The position numbers and the translations under genes were made by a program. The notes under the pieces were generated by a model. The model saw nothing but the letters and a program-made list of their open reading frames with translations. It was not told the DNA's origin and searched no databases. Positions 30,432-39,910 of a stretch of 64,000 nt of DNA are shown here, piece by piece; position 1 is the stretch's first letter; each line of letters starts with the position of its first letter. The stretch lies in the NCBI RefSeq assembly GCF_002836205.1, contig NZ_PJBE01000013.1, positions 992,001 to 1,056,000 of the forward strand, given 5' to 3'. The stretch comes from Shewanella sp. Choline-02u-19 (GTDB lineage: Bacteria; Pseudomonadota; Gammaproteobacteria; Enterobacterales; Shewanellaceae).

Positions 30432-31379
30432 ATGATAACAGCCTATGCCTACGAGAATCGTAATCTAACGATCACCGAATTGAGCATCAAGGATACTATC
30501 CCTCCCAGCACAACTTGGTTAGATCTTTATAAGCCTGATGATCAGGAACGAGAGTGGTTAAGTCAGTTTTCTGTTGAAAATGTTCCTGAAGAGGAAGACA
30601 TCAATGAAATTGAAGCTTCAGCACGTTTTTATCAGAATAAAGACGGGTTGCACATTAATTCTTTGTTCCCACAAAGAGCAGGACAAGATGTTAAAGGCGT
30701 AAACGTTTCTTTTAACATTCGCCCCAATTTCCTTTTGACGATTAGAGAAGAAGATGTTGGCTTAATCAGACTGCTAAGAAACTATTTACGTCTTGGCAGA
30801 ATAGAGGCTACATCACCGCAAGCATTGCTGCTTGAGTTGTTTAATCTAAAGGTCGATTATCTCTCAGATTTAATTGAAGACGTTTACACTGTGCTTGATA
30901 GTGTGAGTGAAGAAGTGTTCAAGAATGAAGAGCTTGATGATGTCTTTAAGCTTATTACTCGACAAGAAGACTCCAACGGTAAGATTAGATTAAGTTTACT
31001 CGATACACAGCGTTCATTACGTTACATGCAAAAGCACTATCGTAGTCAACTCTCAGATGGTGAGATAAAAGATCTTCGAGAGATGTTATTGGATATTGAA
31101 TCACTGATGCCACATAGTCAGTTCATTTTCGATAAATTGAATTTTTTACTCGATGCTGCAATGGGTTTTAGTGGACTGCAACAAAACAAGATTATTAAAA
31201 TATTTTCGGTTGCGGCAGTGGTATTTTTGCCGCCTACGGTAATTGCTAGTAGCTACGGTATGAACTTTGCCAATATGCCTGAACTGGATTGGAAGTTAGG
31301 TTATCCGATGGCTATTTTGATGATGTTTGGTAGTGCTGCGGGTACCTACTTTTTCTTCAAGCGTAAAGGTTGGTTATAA
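30432..31379 (+). CDS. corA: CorA magnesium/cobalt transporter
   Basis: A 315-residue inner-membrane protein with a long N-terminal cytoplasmic domain and two C-terminal helices. The signature YGMNFANMPELDW is at the end of the first helix, and the C-terminus FFKRKGWL is typical. CorA forms pentameric channels for Mg2+, Co2+ and Ni2+. The ATG has AAGGAGGAGC before it, a strong ribosome site. A terminator follows directly. Confidence 0.95.
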   Translation: MITAYAYENRNLTITELSIKDTIPPSTTWLDLYKPDDQEREWLSQFSVENVPEEEDINEIEASARFYQNKDGLHINSLFPQRAGQDVKGVNVSFNIRPNFLLTIREEDVGLIRLLRNYLRLGRIEATSPQALLLELFNLKVDYLSDLIEDVYTVLDSVSEEVFKNEELDDVFKLITRQEDSNGKIRLSLLDTQRSLRYMQKHYRSQLSDGEIKDLREMLLDIESLMPHSQFIFDKLNFLLDAAMGFSGLQQNKIIKIFSVAAVVFLPPTVIASSYGMNFANMPELDWKLGYPMAILMMFGSAAGTYFFFKRKGWL

Positions 31380-31385
31380 TAACAA

Positions 31386-31411
31386 GAGTTCGCATTTAGC
31401 GAACTTTTTTT
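31386..31411. terminator. Terminator between corA and DUF3135 genes
   Basis: AGTTCGC-ATTTA-GCGAACT plus seven T, overlapping the 3' end of the convergent DUF3135 gene. Confidence 0.8.
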
Positions 31412-31734
31412 GTACCTGTTTGTGAGGGGCCGTTTGCAAAAGTAAGCACCGTAGCCTTATGTTGATAAAACTCATCAGGGTGATTAAGTACATCATTAAG
31501 ACTTGAGAGTTTTTGGTACATCATACTGCTTACAATTTGGTAGCGTTGGTAGGGTGTTTTGCATAGTGACAATTTTTTCTCGAGATGATCGAGCAATGAA
31601 ACTAACTTTGGTTTACTTGCAGCTGAAGACTCGTCAATAACTTCTTGGTTTAACTTTTTCTGTAAAGCATCTAATTTGCTTGGTTCGTTTTCTGCTAGCC
31701 AAAGTAGTTGGTCAAAATCGGGAAGCTTAGTCAT
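31396..31734 (-). CDS. DUF3135 protein
   Basis: A 112-residue soluble protein starting MTKLPDFDQLLWLAENEPSK, the usual DUF3135 opening (P-x-F-D-x-L...A-x-x-x-P). It is mostly helical with no signal or membrane segment. Function is unknown. Its 3' end overlaps the corA terminator. Confidence 0.8.
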   Translation of the reverse strand: MTKLPDFDQLLWLAENEPSKLDALQKKLNQEVIDESSAASKPKLVSLLDHLEKKLSLCKTPYQRYQIVSSMMYQKLSSLNDVLNHPDEFYQHKATVLTFANGPSQTGTKKVR

Positions 31735-31836
31735 AAAAACTCACTCTTAAACGTTTACTGTTAGATTAAATCTAGTAACAGGAACGGAATAGAGCAAGAA
31801 CTAGACAAGTTTACTGTTATTACAAAAAGATTATTC

Positions 31837-33096
31837 TCAGCTATCGGTACCAAAATAGTAACTGACTCTTTCTCTCGGGTTTAGATATTTAAAGACCTTT
31901 TCTGGCAAGCCTGCCGGAGGTAAACACCTGACGATGGTAATCCCTTCTTGTGCCAACTCTATTATAGGTGCTTGTTCTTTTGGGACTAATGCATCGTAAA
32001 CAAGGATCCTCGGTAGCAATAGTTGACTCATATTTACCGACATAACCATAGCGTATTGGCCTGAGGATAACTCGACAATGCTGCCGGGTGGATAGATCCC
32101 TAACATCTTGACCATTCTTCCAACCATTTGCGGATTTAACTGTGTTTGATAATGCTTATACAGATAACCTAAAGCAGAATAGGGGGTACGTGCTTTTCGA
32201 TTATTATCTGAATGGCAAAGATTATCATAGGTATTTACCGCTGCAACCAATTGGCTTAATTTGTCAATCTGGGCTTCTTTCAAGCCTTTTGGACTGCCTG
32301 AACCATCGAGGAACTCATGATGATTCAAGATGACTGGCAGTGCTTCTGATGGGAAATTATCAGCAAGCTTGAGTAAGTCTACACCCATCATGGGGTGCTG
32401 ACTGACGAAGTTTTGTTCGGCTTGTGATAATGGTGACGTTTTTCTTAATATCTGTGTTGGCACTTTAAGCTTACCAGTATCATGAAATAATGCGCCAATG
32501 CCGATCAATTCTATTTCATTGCGAGTCCAGTTTAGTTCTTTGGCGATTAACATCGATAAAACGGATACGTTAAGAGAGTGGTAGTAGATCCCATCATCAT
32601 CTTTAGCATCTGCCATCAAATGCAAGACTAACTTATCAGACGTTAATAACTGCTCGCAGATATTATGGATAAGTTCCTTGCCATCATTCACGGCATTTAA
32701 AGGGCGATTACGCAATTTACCCATAAGACTGCGGATCATTGCGACTGAACGATCAAAGTGTTGTTCTGTTTTCTGCAGCTGGCGCCTTAGGCTTTTATGG
32801 GCTTCTATGCTTTCAGCTTTTTGCTTACGTAGGTCCTCTGATAGTGTATCTAAATTACTATCGACAATAGGCTGTTTTCTGCTGCGGGCATCTTCAGGGG
32901 TTAGCACCGCAGTATCGCTGCGATCTAATATGACAAAGACATGCTCAATCCCCAGATTCTTTATTAACTCAATTTGGGCTTGTTGTCTAATTTTGAAGCT
33001 GCTGAATAGAAAAGGGTGATCTTTCCATGAAACAGGTAATCGAATGAAATTACCTACCTGCAGTTGCTTTACTGCAATTTTACAACTATTTGGCAT
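31837..33096 (-). CDS. HD-GYP domain protein with degenerate GYP motif
   Basis: The 419-residue cytoplasmic protein has an N-terminal DUF3391-type region (about 1-130), then an HD-GYP domain (about 150-330). The HD part is intact: YHSLNVSVLSM and GALFHDTGKLKVP, then QHPMMGVDLL. The expected HHExxDGxGYP reads HHEFLDGSGSP, so the GYP triad is G-S-P. HD-GYP proteins cleave cyclic di-GMP or bind it as sensors. The altered motif makes activity doubtful but does not exclude it. Confidence 0.88.
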   Translation of the reverse strand: MPNSCKIAVKQLQVGNFIRLPVSWKDHPFLFSSFKIRQQAQIELIKNLGIEHVFVILDRSDTAVLTPEDARSRKQPIVDSNLDTLSEDLRKQKAESIEAHKSLRRQLQKTEQHFDRSVAMIRSLMGKLRNRPLNAVNDGKELIHNICEQLLTSDKLVLHLMADAKDDDGIYYHSLNVSVLSMLIAKELNWTRNEIELIGIGALFHDTGKLKVPTQILRKTSPLSQAEQNFVSQHPMMGVDLLKLADNFPSEALPVILNHHEFLDGSGSPKGLKEAQIDKLSQLVAAVNTYDNLCHSDNNRKARTPYSALGYLYKHYQTQLNPQMVGRMVKMLGIYPPGSIVELSSGQYAMVMSVNMSQLLLPRILVYDALVPKEQAPIIELAQEGITIVRCLPPAGLPEKVFKYLNPRERVSYYFGTDS

Positions 33097-33210
33097 ATGT
33101 ATTTGTGTGAGTCTTCCTTAGTTTGCTATTTTAACGCAACTTATCTTATTTACAAATGCTTAACTCATATGTTTACAATTATGCGAAGGCAAGCAGCTTA
33201 AGAGTATCTA

Positions 33211-33900
33211 ATGGATTTTATTGAAATATACCCCAATGCACTTCCCGATGACCTATGTGAACAGCTCGTTAGTGCTTTTGAGCAACACCCAGGTGTGTTA
33301 GCCGGAAGCACCGGTGGTGGTGTCGACACTGACAAAAAAATGAGCCGAGATTTGATGTTGGATTCTCATGAAGATTTAGCCGTGCTTAAAAATACTTTGC
33401 TGCAATACACATTGCAGCACGCCGCGGAGTACTTTAATAAATATTCTATGGCGCTGATGGGTGCGGTATCGGTAGGAGTCTCTAATCTAGAAGGTGACGC
33501 TGTTACGCTAACACCTGATAATTATGCGGCATTTGGGGAGCCAAGGGCTGAAGCCTTAGTTAAATATCTATATCGGAGTGGTACGATTAACATTCAAAAA
33601 TATGATAAAAACAAAGGCGGCTATCCTCATTGGCACTCAGAACAATTTCCTCAGCTTAATCATAACGAAGCCTTGCATCGAGTCGTGTTATATATGTTTT
33701 ACCTAAATGATGTCGAAGAAGGCGGAGAGACTGAGTTTTACTATCAAGACAAGAAAGTAACGCCTAAAAAAGGCACTATGGTGATAGCACCTGCAGGTTT
33801 TACTCATTCGCATCGAGGCAATATGCCCAAGAGCTGCGATAAATATATCGCGACCTCTTGGATAATGTTTAATCGAGCAGAGCAGCTATACGCGCGTTAG
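33211..33900 (+). CDS. 2-oxoglutarate/Fe(II) oxygenase, prolyl-4-hydroxylase-like
   Basis: A 229-residue soluble protein with the double-stranded beta-helix oxygenase fold. Iron ligands appear as H142-x-E144 (in HWHSEQ) and His199 or His201 (FTHSHRG), with Lys211 (DKYIATSW) for 2-oxoglutarate. The HxE variant replaces the more common HxD. Related proteins hydroxylate prolines in proteins or free substrates. It overlaps the 3' end of the PhoQ-like gene by 4 bp, tail to tail. Confidence 0.85.
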   Translation: MDFIEIYPNALPDDLCEQLVSAFEQHPGVLAGSTGGGVDTDKKMSRDLMLDSHEDLAVLKNTLLQYTLQHAAEYFNKYSMALMGAVSVGVSNLEGDAVTLTPDNYAAFGEPRAEALVKYLYRSGTINIQKYDKNKGGYPHWHSEQFPQLNHNEALHRVVLYMFYLNDVEEGGETEFYYQDKKVTPKKGTMVIAPAGFTHSHRGNMPKSCDKYIATSWIMFNRAEQLYAR

Positions 33901-35249
33901 ATTGGTATTGAGATCCTAAAACAAGCACCTTCCAAGTCGGATGTCTCAATACTGAGACGTCCGCCATAGCTAATGACGATCTCGTTACACACTGCCAATC
34001 CAATACCTTGTCCCGCTTTTTGGGTATCTGCTCGAACGCCGCGTTGAATAATGTTTTGTCTAATACTCTCTTCAACGCCTGGACCGTCATCTTCCACTAA
34101 AAGCTCAAACTCACCCGCATCATTGTAATAGGATGAGACCCTGACGGTGGTAATACACAGCTTAAATGCATTTTCCATTAAGTTGCCACAAAGCTCCATT
34201 AAGTCACCTTTGTCACCAGGGAAGACATGTTCTTGCTCGATAACCGCTTCAAACTGGACTTGTTTGTCACGGTATACCTTAAATAACATTTGAGCGAGTT
34301 GGTCAACCAGCGGCAGTATTTGAGTTTGTTCCTGTTTTAAGCCCTTACGCCCTAACATTGCCCGTTTTAATTGATATTTTACCAATAGATCCATCTGGCT
34401 AACTTGCTCCATTATTTTTTCACTGGTTGCTTCTTTATCTAATCTGGCATCATCAGTAATGGCGTGCACCGCGGCTAAACGTGTTTTTAAACTATGGGCT
34501 AAGTCGTTCATTGCATTTTGGTATCGCTGCTGTTGTGCACTTGATTGCACTAACAGTTGATTAAGCGCCTGGGTTACGCCTTCAAGTTCAATGGGATAAC
34601 CTTCAGAAAGGCTCTTGGATTTTCCGCTATTAACCGATTGGAGTTCATTTCTTAATTGCACTAATGGACGCATTCCCCAGTAAGCCGCACTGATGAGCAA
34701 GACCAGTGCTAATGCCAGCACAAACCCCAGCCGTACATAGGTGCGTCGACTGAACTTACTGTATTCTGCTTCTAACTTCTCAGCATCTTTTAACACCAGT
34801 AAATTGTATTCGCTGCCAGCGATATCAAGTGAGAGCAAATATACAAAGTAGCCACGAGTATCAGCTAAGGAAAGGTAATAGGGGGGGGTGTTATTGCGGA
34901 TCTCATTAAAACGTTCGCAGGTATCGAATAATCCGCGATCGACAGCCAAAGAAGATGTCCAAACTTGATTAAAGGTACTGTCACAACTGGCAATAATATA
35001 ACGCTGTGATGCGCTATTTTCTGCTAGCCATTCATCGCTATTATCAGGCAGTAGATCATGCTCCCTAAGTTCGGCGGCTACTTTAGGGATTTCAGCAATA
35101 AGCTGGGAGGTTTCTTCATTGTAACTATTTTGGGCATGAAGAATATTAACCATCCAAGCTAAACCAAAGCCTACCAAGGCTATGATTGAGAGCGAAGTGA
35201 GAAACATCCGCGTAAGCAGACGTTTCTTAGGTTTAAAGCTTAACTGCAT
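33897..35249 (-). CDS. phoQ: PhoQ-like sensor histidine kinase
   Basis: This 450-residue inner-membrane kinase has two helices (about 15-35 and 175-195) flanking a ~140-residue periplasmic sensor, then HAMP, HisKA and HATPase domains. The H-box reads HSLKTRLAAV where PhoQ proteins have H-x-L-K-T-P-L; the proline is Arg. The N, G1 and G2 boxes (NLMENAFKL, DDGPGVEE, GQGIGLAV) are intact. Its ATG overlaps the end of the response regulator gene by 10 bp, so the pair is translationally coupled. Mg2+ or cation sensing is inferred from PhoQ. Confidence 0.85.
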   Translation of the reverse strand: MQLSFKPKKRLLTRMFLTSLSIIALVGFGLAWMVNILHAQNSYNEETSQLIAEIPKVAAELREHDLLPDNSDEWLAENSASQRYIIASCDSTFNQVWTSSLAVDRGLFDTCERFNEIRNNTPPYYLSLADTRGYFVYLLSLDIAGSEYNLLVLKDAEKLEAEYSKFSRRTYVRLGFVLALALVLLISAAYWGMRPLVQLRNELQSVNSGKSKSLSEGYPIELEGVTQALNQLLVQSSAQQQRYQNAMNDLAHSLKTRLAAVHAITDDARLDKEATSEKIMEQVSQMDLLVKYQLKRAMLGRKGLKQEQTQILPLVDQLAQMLFKVYRDKQVQFEAVIEQEHVFPGDKGDLMELCGNLMENAFKLCITTVRVSSYYNDAGEFELLVEDDGPGVEESIRQNIIQRGVRADTQKAGQGIGLAVCNEIVISYGGRLSIETSDLEGACFRISIPI

Positions 35250-35914
35250 GGCAGATTAAATTTGTAACCTTGACCACGAATCGTCGCGATAGGATTTTCA
35301 ATACCATCTTTTGTGAGTTTTTTGCGTAAACGACTGACCATGACTTCGATAGTGTTTGGGTCTCCCTCTTTGTCACCGTAAATGACATCGAGCAAGCGCT
35401 GTTTAGCGACAACTTCATGGCAGTGGCGCATTAAGTACTCGAGGATTAGATATTCAAAGGCGGTCACTTCCATTGGCACGTCGTTGAGAGTGACTTGTTT
35501 GGCTGCCAAGTCTATCTCTAGTGCGCCACTGGTGATCTTTGGTTTGACAAAACCGGCACTGCGCCTGACCAGAGCATCGAGTCGAGCCACGAGCTCCTCT
35601 TTCTGGAACGGTTTAACCAGATAATCATCAGCACCTGCATTTAGACCTTCAACTTTGTCTTGCCAGTTAACTCGGGCTGTCAAAATCAAAATGGGAGCTT
35701 TCACTCCGTTATCACGCATACTTTGAATTAAGCTAATACCATCTTGGTCGGGTAAGCCCAGATCGACAATAGCGACATCGATAGGATAGTTTGTCGCTTG
35801 GTAAAATCCTTCCTTCGCTGTTAATGCAACTTGAAGCTGATTTCCTAGCTCACTAAGCTGCACTTTAAGGTGGTGAGATAAAATAGGATCATCTTCAACA
35901 ACCAATATTCTCAT
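35240..35914 (-). CDS. phoP: PhoP-like response regulator (OmpR family)
   Basis: A 224-residue regulator: receiver domain with EDD near the N-terminus, phospho-Asp in AIVDLGLPDQDG (about residue 51), Lys in YLVKPF, then a winged-helix domain ending RGQGYKFNL. It is close to E. coli PhoP throughout (for example LTAR-x-x-WQDKVEGLNAGADDY). The ATG at 35914 is preferred over an in-frame TTG at 35920, because AAGGAT lies 10 bp before it. First gene of a two-gene operon. Confidence 0.87.
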   Translation of the reverse strand: MRILVVEDDPILSHHLKVQLSELGNQLQVALTAKEGFYQATNYPIDVAIVDLGLPDQDGISLIQSMRDNGVKAPILILTARVNWQDKVEGLNAGADDYLVKPFQKEELVARLDALVRRSAGFVKPKITSGALEIDLAAKQVTLNDVPMEVTAFEYLILEYLMRHCHEVVAKQRLLDVIYGDKEGDPNTIEVMVSRLRKKLTKDGIENPIATIRGQGYKFNLPCS

Positions 35915-36197
35915 AGTCAAATATCCTTGAATGCGATAAAGATTAGTTTACGCAGATTTATGCATACTGCCAACTAAGTGTTTCTAATTACGTAGAAGTT
36001 TACGCCTCGCTAACTTAACCTTGGCTGAATTATGTTGATGTTGCTATGAAGAAAACGTTTTAGTGGATGATTTAACATCAGTTTGATAAAGGTTATGGTT
36101 AAATCCAGATCTATCTAGTGCTTTATAGTGTTTCTTCTGGGTTTGTTGGTTAAATTTAGTTAAAATATGGTAAATATTTTGTCAGGTTAAGCTTATT

Positions 36198-37052
36198 ATG
36201 TTTGCTATCAAGTCCCTTATTAGCATGTTTGTGCTGCTATTCGCGCCGAGTCTTTTGGCTGCAACTTTTACTTTTACCGCTATTCCCGATGAGGATGAAA
36301 GCCAACTTCGAACACGTTTCGATAAAGTGGCCGTTTACTTAGAAGAAAAACTAGGCGTTGAAGTTAAATACGTGCCAGTAAAGTCATACTCTGCAGCCGT
36401 AACCGCTTTTAGAAACAATCAAGTGCAGCTTGCATGGTTTGGTGGTCTTTCCGGCGTACAAGCAAGGCGTTTAGTACCGGGTTCTGACGCAATAGCACAA
36501 GGCTATGAAGACCAATTTTTTAAAAGCTACTTTATTGCTCACCACTCTACTGAGATTATAGCTGATGATAGCTTCCCTAATCTAAACGGTTACACCTTTA
36601 CCTTTGGCTCAAAAGATTCTACTTCTGGCCGCTTGATGCCGCAGTTTTTTATCGAACGTAATTTGGGTAAACGCCCTGAAGATATTTTTAAGCGAATTGG
36701 TTTTTCAGGCGACCACAGTCGCACCATCGCGCAAGTTCAAGCAGGTGTTTATCAGGTGGGAGCGGTTAATTATAAAGTCTGGGAGTCCGCTTTAGCCGCG
36801 GGTAAAGTTGACTTGAAAAAAGTGAATGTTATTTGGACCACACCCACTTATCCTGATTACCAATGGACGGTAAGAGCTGGCGTCGATGACACCTTTGGCG
36901 CAGGCTTTAAAGCACGAGTGGAAGCAGCACTGTTGGGTATGACTGATGCGGAACTTCTTAAGAGTTTTCCACGTAAATCATTTGTGCCGGCCGACAATCA
37001 AGATTATGAACCGATTGAAAATGTCGCAAAAACGATCGGTCTAATAGATTAA
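36198..37052 (+). CDS. PhnD-family ABC substrate-binding protein (putative selenate/phosphonate type)
   Basis: A 284-residue periplasmic binding protein with a signal peptide (MFAIKSLISMFVLLFAPSLLAA). The mature part TFTAIPDEDESQLRTRF, YVPVKSYSAAVTAFRNN and AWFGGLSGVQARRLVPGS matches the PhnD-like group annotated as putative selenate transporters. The ATP-binding gene starts directly at its end. The substrate (selenate, phosphonate, phosphite or other oxyanion) is not established by sequence. Confidence 0.85.
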   Translation: MFAIKSLISMFVLLFAPSLLAATFTFTAIPDEDESQLRTRFDKVAVYLEEKLGVEVKYVPVKSYSAAVTAFRNNQVQLAWFGGLSGVQARRLVPGSDAIAQGYEDQFFKSYFIAHHSTEIIADDSFPNLNGYTFTFGSKDSTSGRLMPQFFIERNLGKRPEDIFKRIGFSGDHSRTIAQVQAGVYQVGAVNYKVWESALAAGKVDLKKVNVIWTTPTYPDYQWTVRAGVDDTFGAGFKARVEAALLGMTDAELLKSFPRKSFVPADNQDYEPIENVAKTIGLID

Positions 37053-37751
37053 TTGATGTTAGACATTAATGATTTTTCTTTGAGCTTTGGTGATAAAAAA
37101 GCACTGGATTCAATTTGCCTGTCTATTGCGGCTGGCGAAAAGGTAGCCATTATTGGCAGCTCAGGTTCAGGAAAATCTACGCTTATTCGTTATATCTATG
37201 ACCAGTTGCAGGGGAGTGCGGCATATTGCTCCCAACAACAAGGTTTAGTTGAGAGTTTAAGTGTATTTCATAATATATATATGGGAGCACTAGGCAGAAA
37301 TTCTGCAGTATATAATCTTTTTAACCTAGCGTTCCCCTTTAAAAAACCACTTAAAGAAGTGACAACCATTGCTAACTCCTTAGCGCTAGACTGTCCGATA
37401 TCCCAGACTGTTTCTCAGTTATCAGGTGGACAACGTCAGCGCACTGCGGTTGGTAGAGCTATATATCAAAAGATGCCCATTTTTATTGGCGATGAGCCTT
37501 TTTCCGCCTTAGATCCAGTTATGGGTAAGCGGCTGATAAGTTTAGTATTACAACAGCACAAGAGCGTCATTATGGTATTGCATGATATGGATATGGCGTT
37601 GCAACATTTTGATAGAGTTATTGGTTTGCGTGACGGGAAAAAGTGCATAGATACTCGTGCCTCAGAGCTGAGTGCTGAGATGTTGCAAGCGTTCTATGAA
37701 GGCTCAAGCATTGATACTGACGAGGCTATAGGATCGGATACCATTGCCTGA
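37053..37751 (+). CDS. ABC transporter ATP-binding protein
   Basis: A 232-residue ATPase with Walker A GSSGSGKST, a Q-loop region, signature LSGGQRQR, Walker B FIGDEPFSALDP and His-loop VLHDMD. It is the energising subunit of the transporter; its start abuts the stop of the binding-protein gene and its end overlaps the permease frame. PhnC-like in position and size. Confidence 0.92.
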   Translation: MMLDINDFSLSFGDKKALDSICLSIAAGEKVAIIGSSGSGKSTLIRYIYDQLQGSAAYCSQQQGLVESLSVFHNIYMGALGRNSAVYNLFNLAFPFKKPLKEVTTIANSLALDCPISQTVSQLSGGQRQRTAVGRAIYQKMPIFIGDEPFSALDPVMGKRLISLVLQQHKSVIMVLHDMDMALQHFDRVIGLRDGKKCIDTRASELSAEMLQAFYEGSSIDTDEAIGSDTIA

Positions 37752-37761
37752 TCTTGTCAAC

Positions 37762-39267
37762 ATGAGCTCAATTCCACGTCAGGCTTTTTTTGGTTATTGG
37801 CAGAAAGTAACGCTGATTTTGCTTGGTGTTACCATGGCATGCTTTTACTGGGCTGACACGGAAATTATAGCGTTAGAACCGTGGAGCGAGTTGCAGCGTA
37901 TAGCCCTAGGATTTCTTTCACCAGATTTTTTAGCGACCGAATATCTATTGGAGGCGGTTTGGCAAACGGTTAGTTTTGCTTTACTTGGCGTGGCGGCAGG
38001 ATTGTTATTCGGTGCACCCGTAGCATTGTTTTATAATAAACCTCTGGTCGCAGCCGCTTGTGCCTTTATTCGCTCGATTCATGAATTGTTTTGGGCGTTA
38101 TTGTTTCTGCAAGTGTTCGGTTTATCCCCCTTAACAGGCGTACTTGCTATCGCCTTACCTTATGGTGCTACATTTGCTAGAGTCTTTAGCGATATTTTAC
38201 AGCAAGCCCCTGTTTACACATTGCAAAATTTACCAGCGAATACCGATAAAGTCAGCCGCTACATATATGGCCGTTTCGCCCACGTAATGAATGAAATAAA
38301 AGCTTACGTGCGTTACCGTTTTGAATGTGCGCTAAGAAGCAGCGCGATACTTGGCTTTGTCGGAATGCCTACATTAGGGTTTTATTTAGAGTCGGCTTTC
38401 AGGCAAGGGCATTATCACCAAGGCGCAGCGTTGCTTATTCTGTTTATTATTATGATCGGCTCCATACCTTATTGGTGCAGAGCTAAATTGTTACCTTTGT
38501 ATTTTATTGCTGCTGTATGGTTGTTACCTGATATCACCACCATTGACGGCTCACTTGTTTGGCGCTTTTTAAGTGACGATATTTTACCGCCCATGTTTCA
38601 AAGCCATAGCATAGAGCTGTTGTTTAACGATAAGTGGCGGCTATTTGGACAATGGTTGTATCAGATTATTACTGAGCAAGCACTTCCCGGTGTTTTAGCG
38701 ACCGTGTTGCTTGCAGTTGCAGCGCTAGGCTTTAGCTATCTGTTGGCATTGCTGATGACAACATTCAGTTTTAAGCCATTAACGGGTGCGTTTATCACTA
38801 GACTCAACAATTTTATCTTACTTATTTTAAGATCAATACCTGAGTACATCTTGGCCTATATTTTCATGTTGTTGTTGGGACCTTCTATGTTGCCGGCAAT
38901 CATAGCGTTAGCGATTCATAACGGTGCCTTAGTTGCCTATTTAACCGCTCGACAAAGCTCTACCACTACATTTAGCCAGCATTTTAATGGCAAAATTGAT
39001 GGCTATGCATATGACATATTACCGAGAATATACCCAAATATGATGGCGTTACTGTTTTATCGATTTGAAGTGATTCTCAGAGAAACAGCTATTTTGGGAA
39101 TGTTAGGCGTTGCTACGTTAGGCTTTTATATTGATAGCAACTTTTCTGAAATACGCTTTAATGGGGCGCTAGTGCTGATAGGTGCGACGGCTTTACTTAA
39201 TATTTTAATTGATATAGCGAGTCGTAAACTGCTGGTTAATGGGTCGCTCTCACATAAACCTTGTTAA
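37762..39267 (+). CDS. Fused double permease of the ABC transporter
   Basis: About 502 residues containing two consecutive binding-protein-dependent transport domains, each of PhnE type (about 55-250 and 300-495). Each half has its own EAA-like loop region: ALRSSAILGFVGMPTLGFYLESAF and RETAILGMLGVATLGFYIDSNF. Normal PhnE-type systems use two copies of a ~260-residue subunit or two genes. The in-frame TTG at 37744 overlaps the ATPase stop; the ATG at 37762 is equally possible. A hydrophilic linker joins the halves. Confidence 0.85.
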   Translation: MSSIPRQAFFGYWQKVTLILLGVTMACFYWADTEIIALEPWSELQRIALGFLSPDFLATEYLLEAVWQTVSFALLGVAAGLLFGAPVALFYNKPLVAAACAFIRSIHELFWALLFLQVFGLSPLTGVLAIALPYGATFARVFSDILQQAPVYTLQNLPANTDKVSRYIYGRFAHVMNEIKAYVRYRFECALRSSAILGFVGMPTLGFYLESAFRQGHYHQGAALLILFIIMIGSIPYWCRAKLLPLYFIAAVWLLPDITTIDGSLVWRFLSDDILPPMFQSHSIELLFNDKWRLFGQWLYQIITEQALPGVLATVLLAVAALGFSYLLALLMTTFSFKPLTGAFITRLNNFILLILRSIPEYILAYIFMLLLGPSMLPAIIALAIHNGALVAYLTARQSSTTTFSQHFNGKIDGYAYDILPRIYPNMMALLFYRFEVILRETAILGMLGVATLGFYIDSNFSEIRFNGALVLIGATALLNILIDIASRKLLVNGSLSHKPC

Positions 39268-39359
39268 ATCACCGTATAGAACGAACTCATATACGGTGAT
39301 TTTTATCCTGACAGATTGTTAACGAATAGAATCTAAGCCTTTGGGCTATCAGTACATTG

Positions 39360-39704
39360 TTAGTTGAATATTTTGCGCTGGTGTCTTCTATAGATGATGC
39401 CGTTGCCACACCATGCGGCAAATAGCGTAAACGCGACAACACTCGACATAATAATGCTTAGGCGGTACCAGGGGGCCTCAGCAACAATGCGTGCCTGTAC
39501 ATATTCAAATCCACTCGTTCCCCAAACCAGAAAGGCGGAGACGATTAGGGCTAGCTGTAAAAATCGAGTCATCCAAGTTGCTCGAATAAAGAGTAATACA
39601 GGTGCTAATGCATAGGCTATGCAGACTTCGTTTTGACCAAATCGAAGAAAATGCGCACCGAGCAGTAAATACGCAACACTGATAAAAAGAATACGCCACC
39701 ACAT
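39360..39704 (-). CDS. Small membrane protein with four helices, unknown
   Basis: A 114-residue protein beginning MWWRILFISVAYLLLGAHF with about four hydrophobic segments and a basic end (YRRHQRKIFN). I do not recognise a family. It sits alone on the minus strand between the ABC transporter and the coiled-coil gene, facing neither operon. Confidence 0.6.
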   Translation of the reverse strand: MWWRILFISVAYLLLGAHFLRFGQNEVCIAYALAPVLLFIRATWMTRFLQLALIVSAFLVWGTSGFEYVQARIVAEAPWYRLSIIMSSVVAFTLFAAWCGNGIIYRRHQRKIFN

Positions 39705-39910
39705 AAAGATATACCTTATTGACCATAAATAGCCTGTAAGGATAAGGCAAAATCAAATAAGTATTCTATAGGCGGCTTCACAAATATGGGACTAATACTC
39801 GCAGGGAACAGTAATCGAGGTGTGATTATGTGCGTCAAAGCACAACTCTGTCGGCCTTGATTGTTGGTTACAGCAAGCTGGTCTGTTAAGAGCAGCTTGC
39901 CCAATCAATG

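Noticed and set aside
35921..36197. PhoP boxes before phoP or the ABC transporter
   Set aside because: GTTTA- and GTTAA-like repeats occur, but at 10-bp rather than 11-bp spacing in AT-rich DNA; too weak to call.
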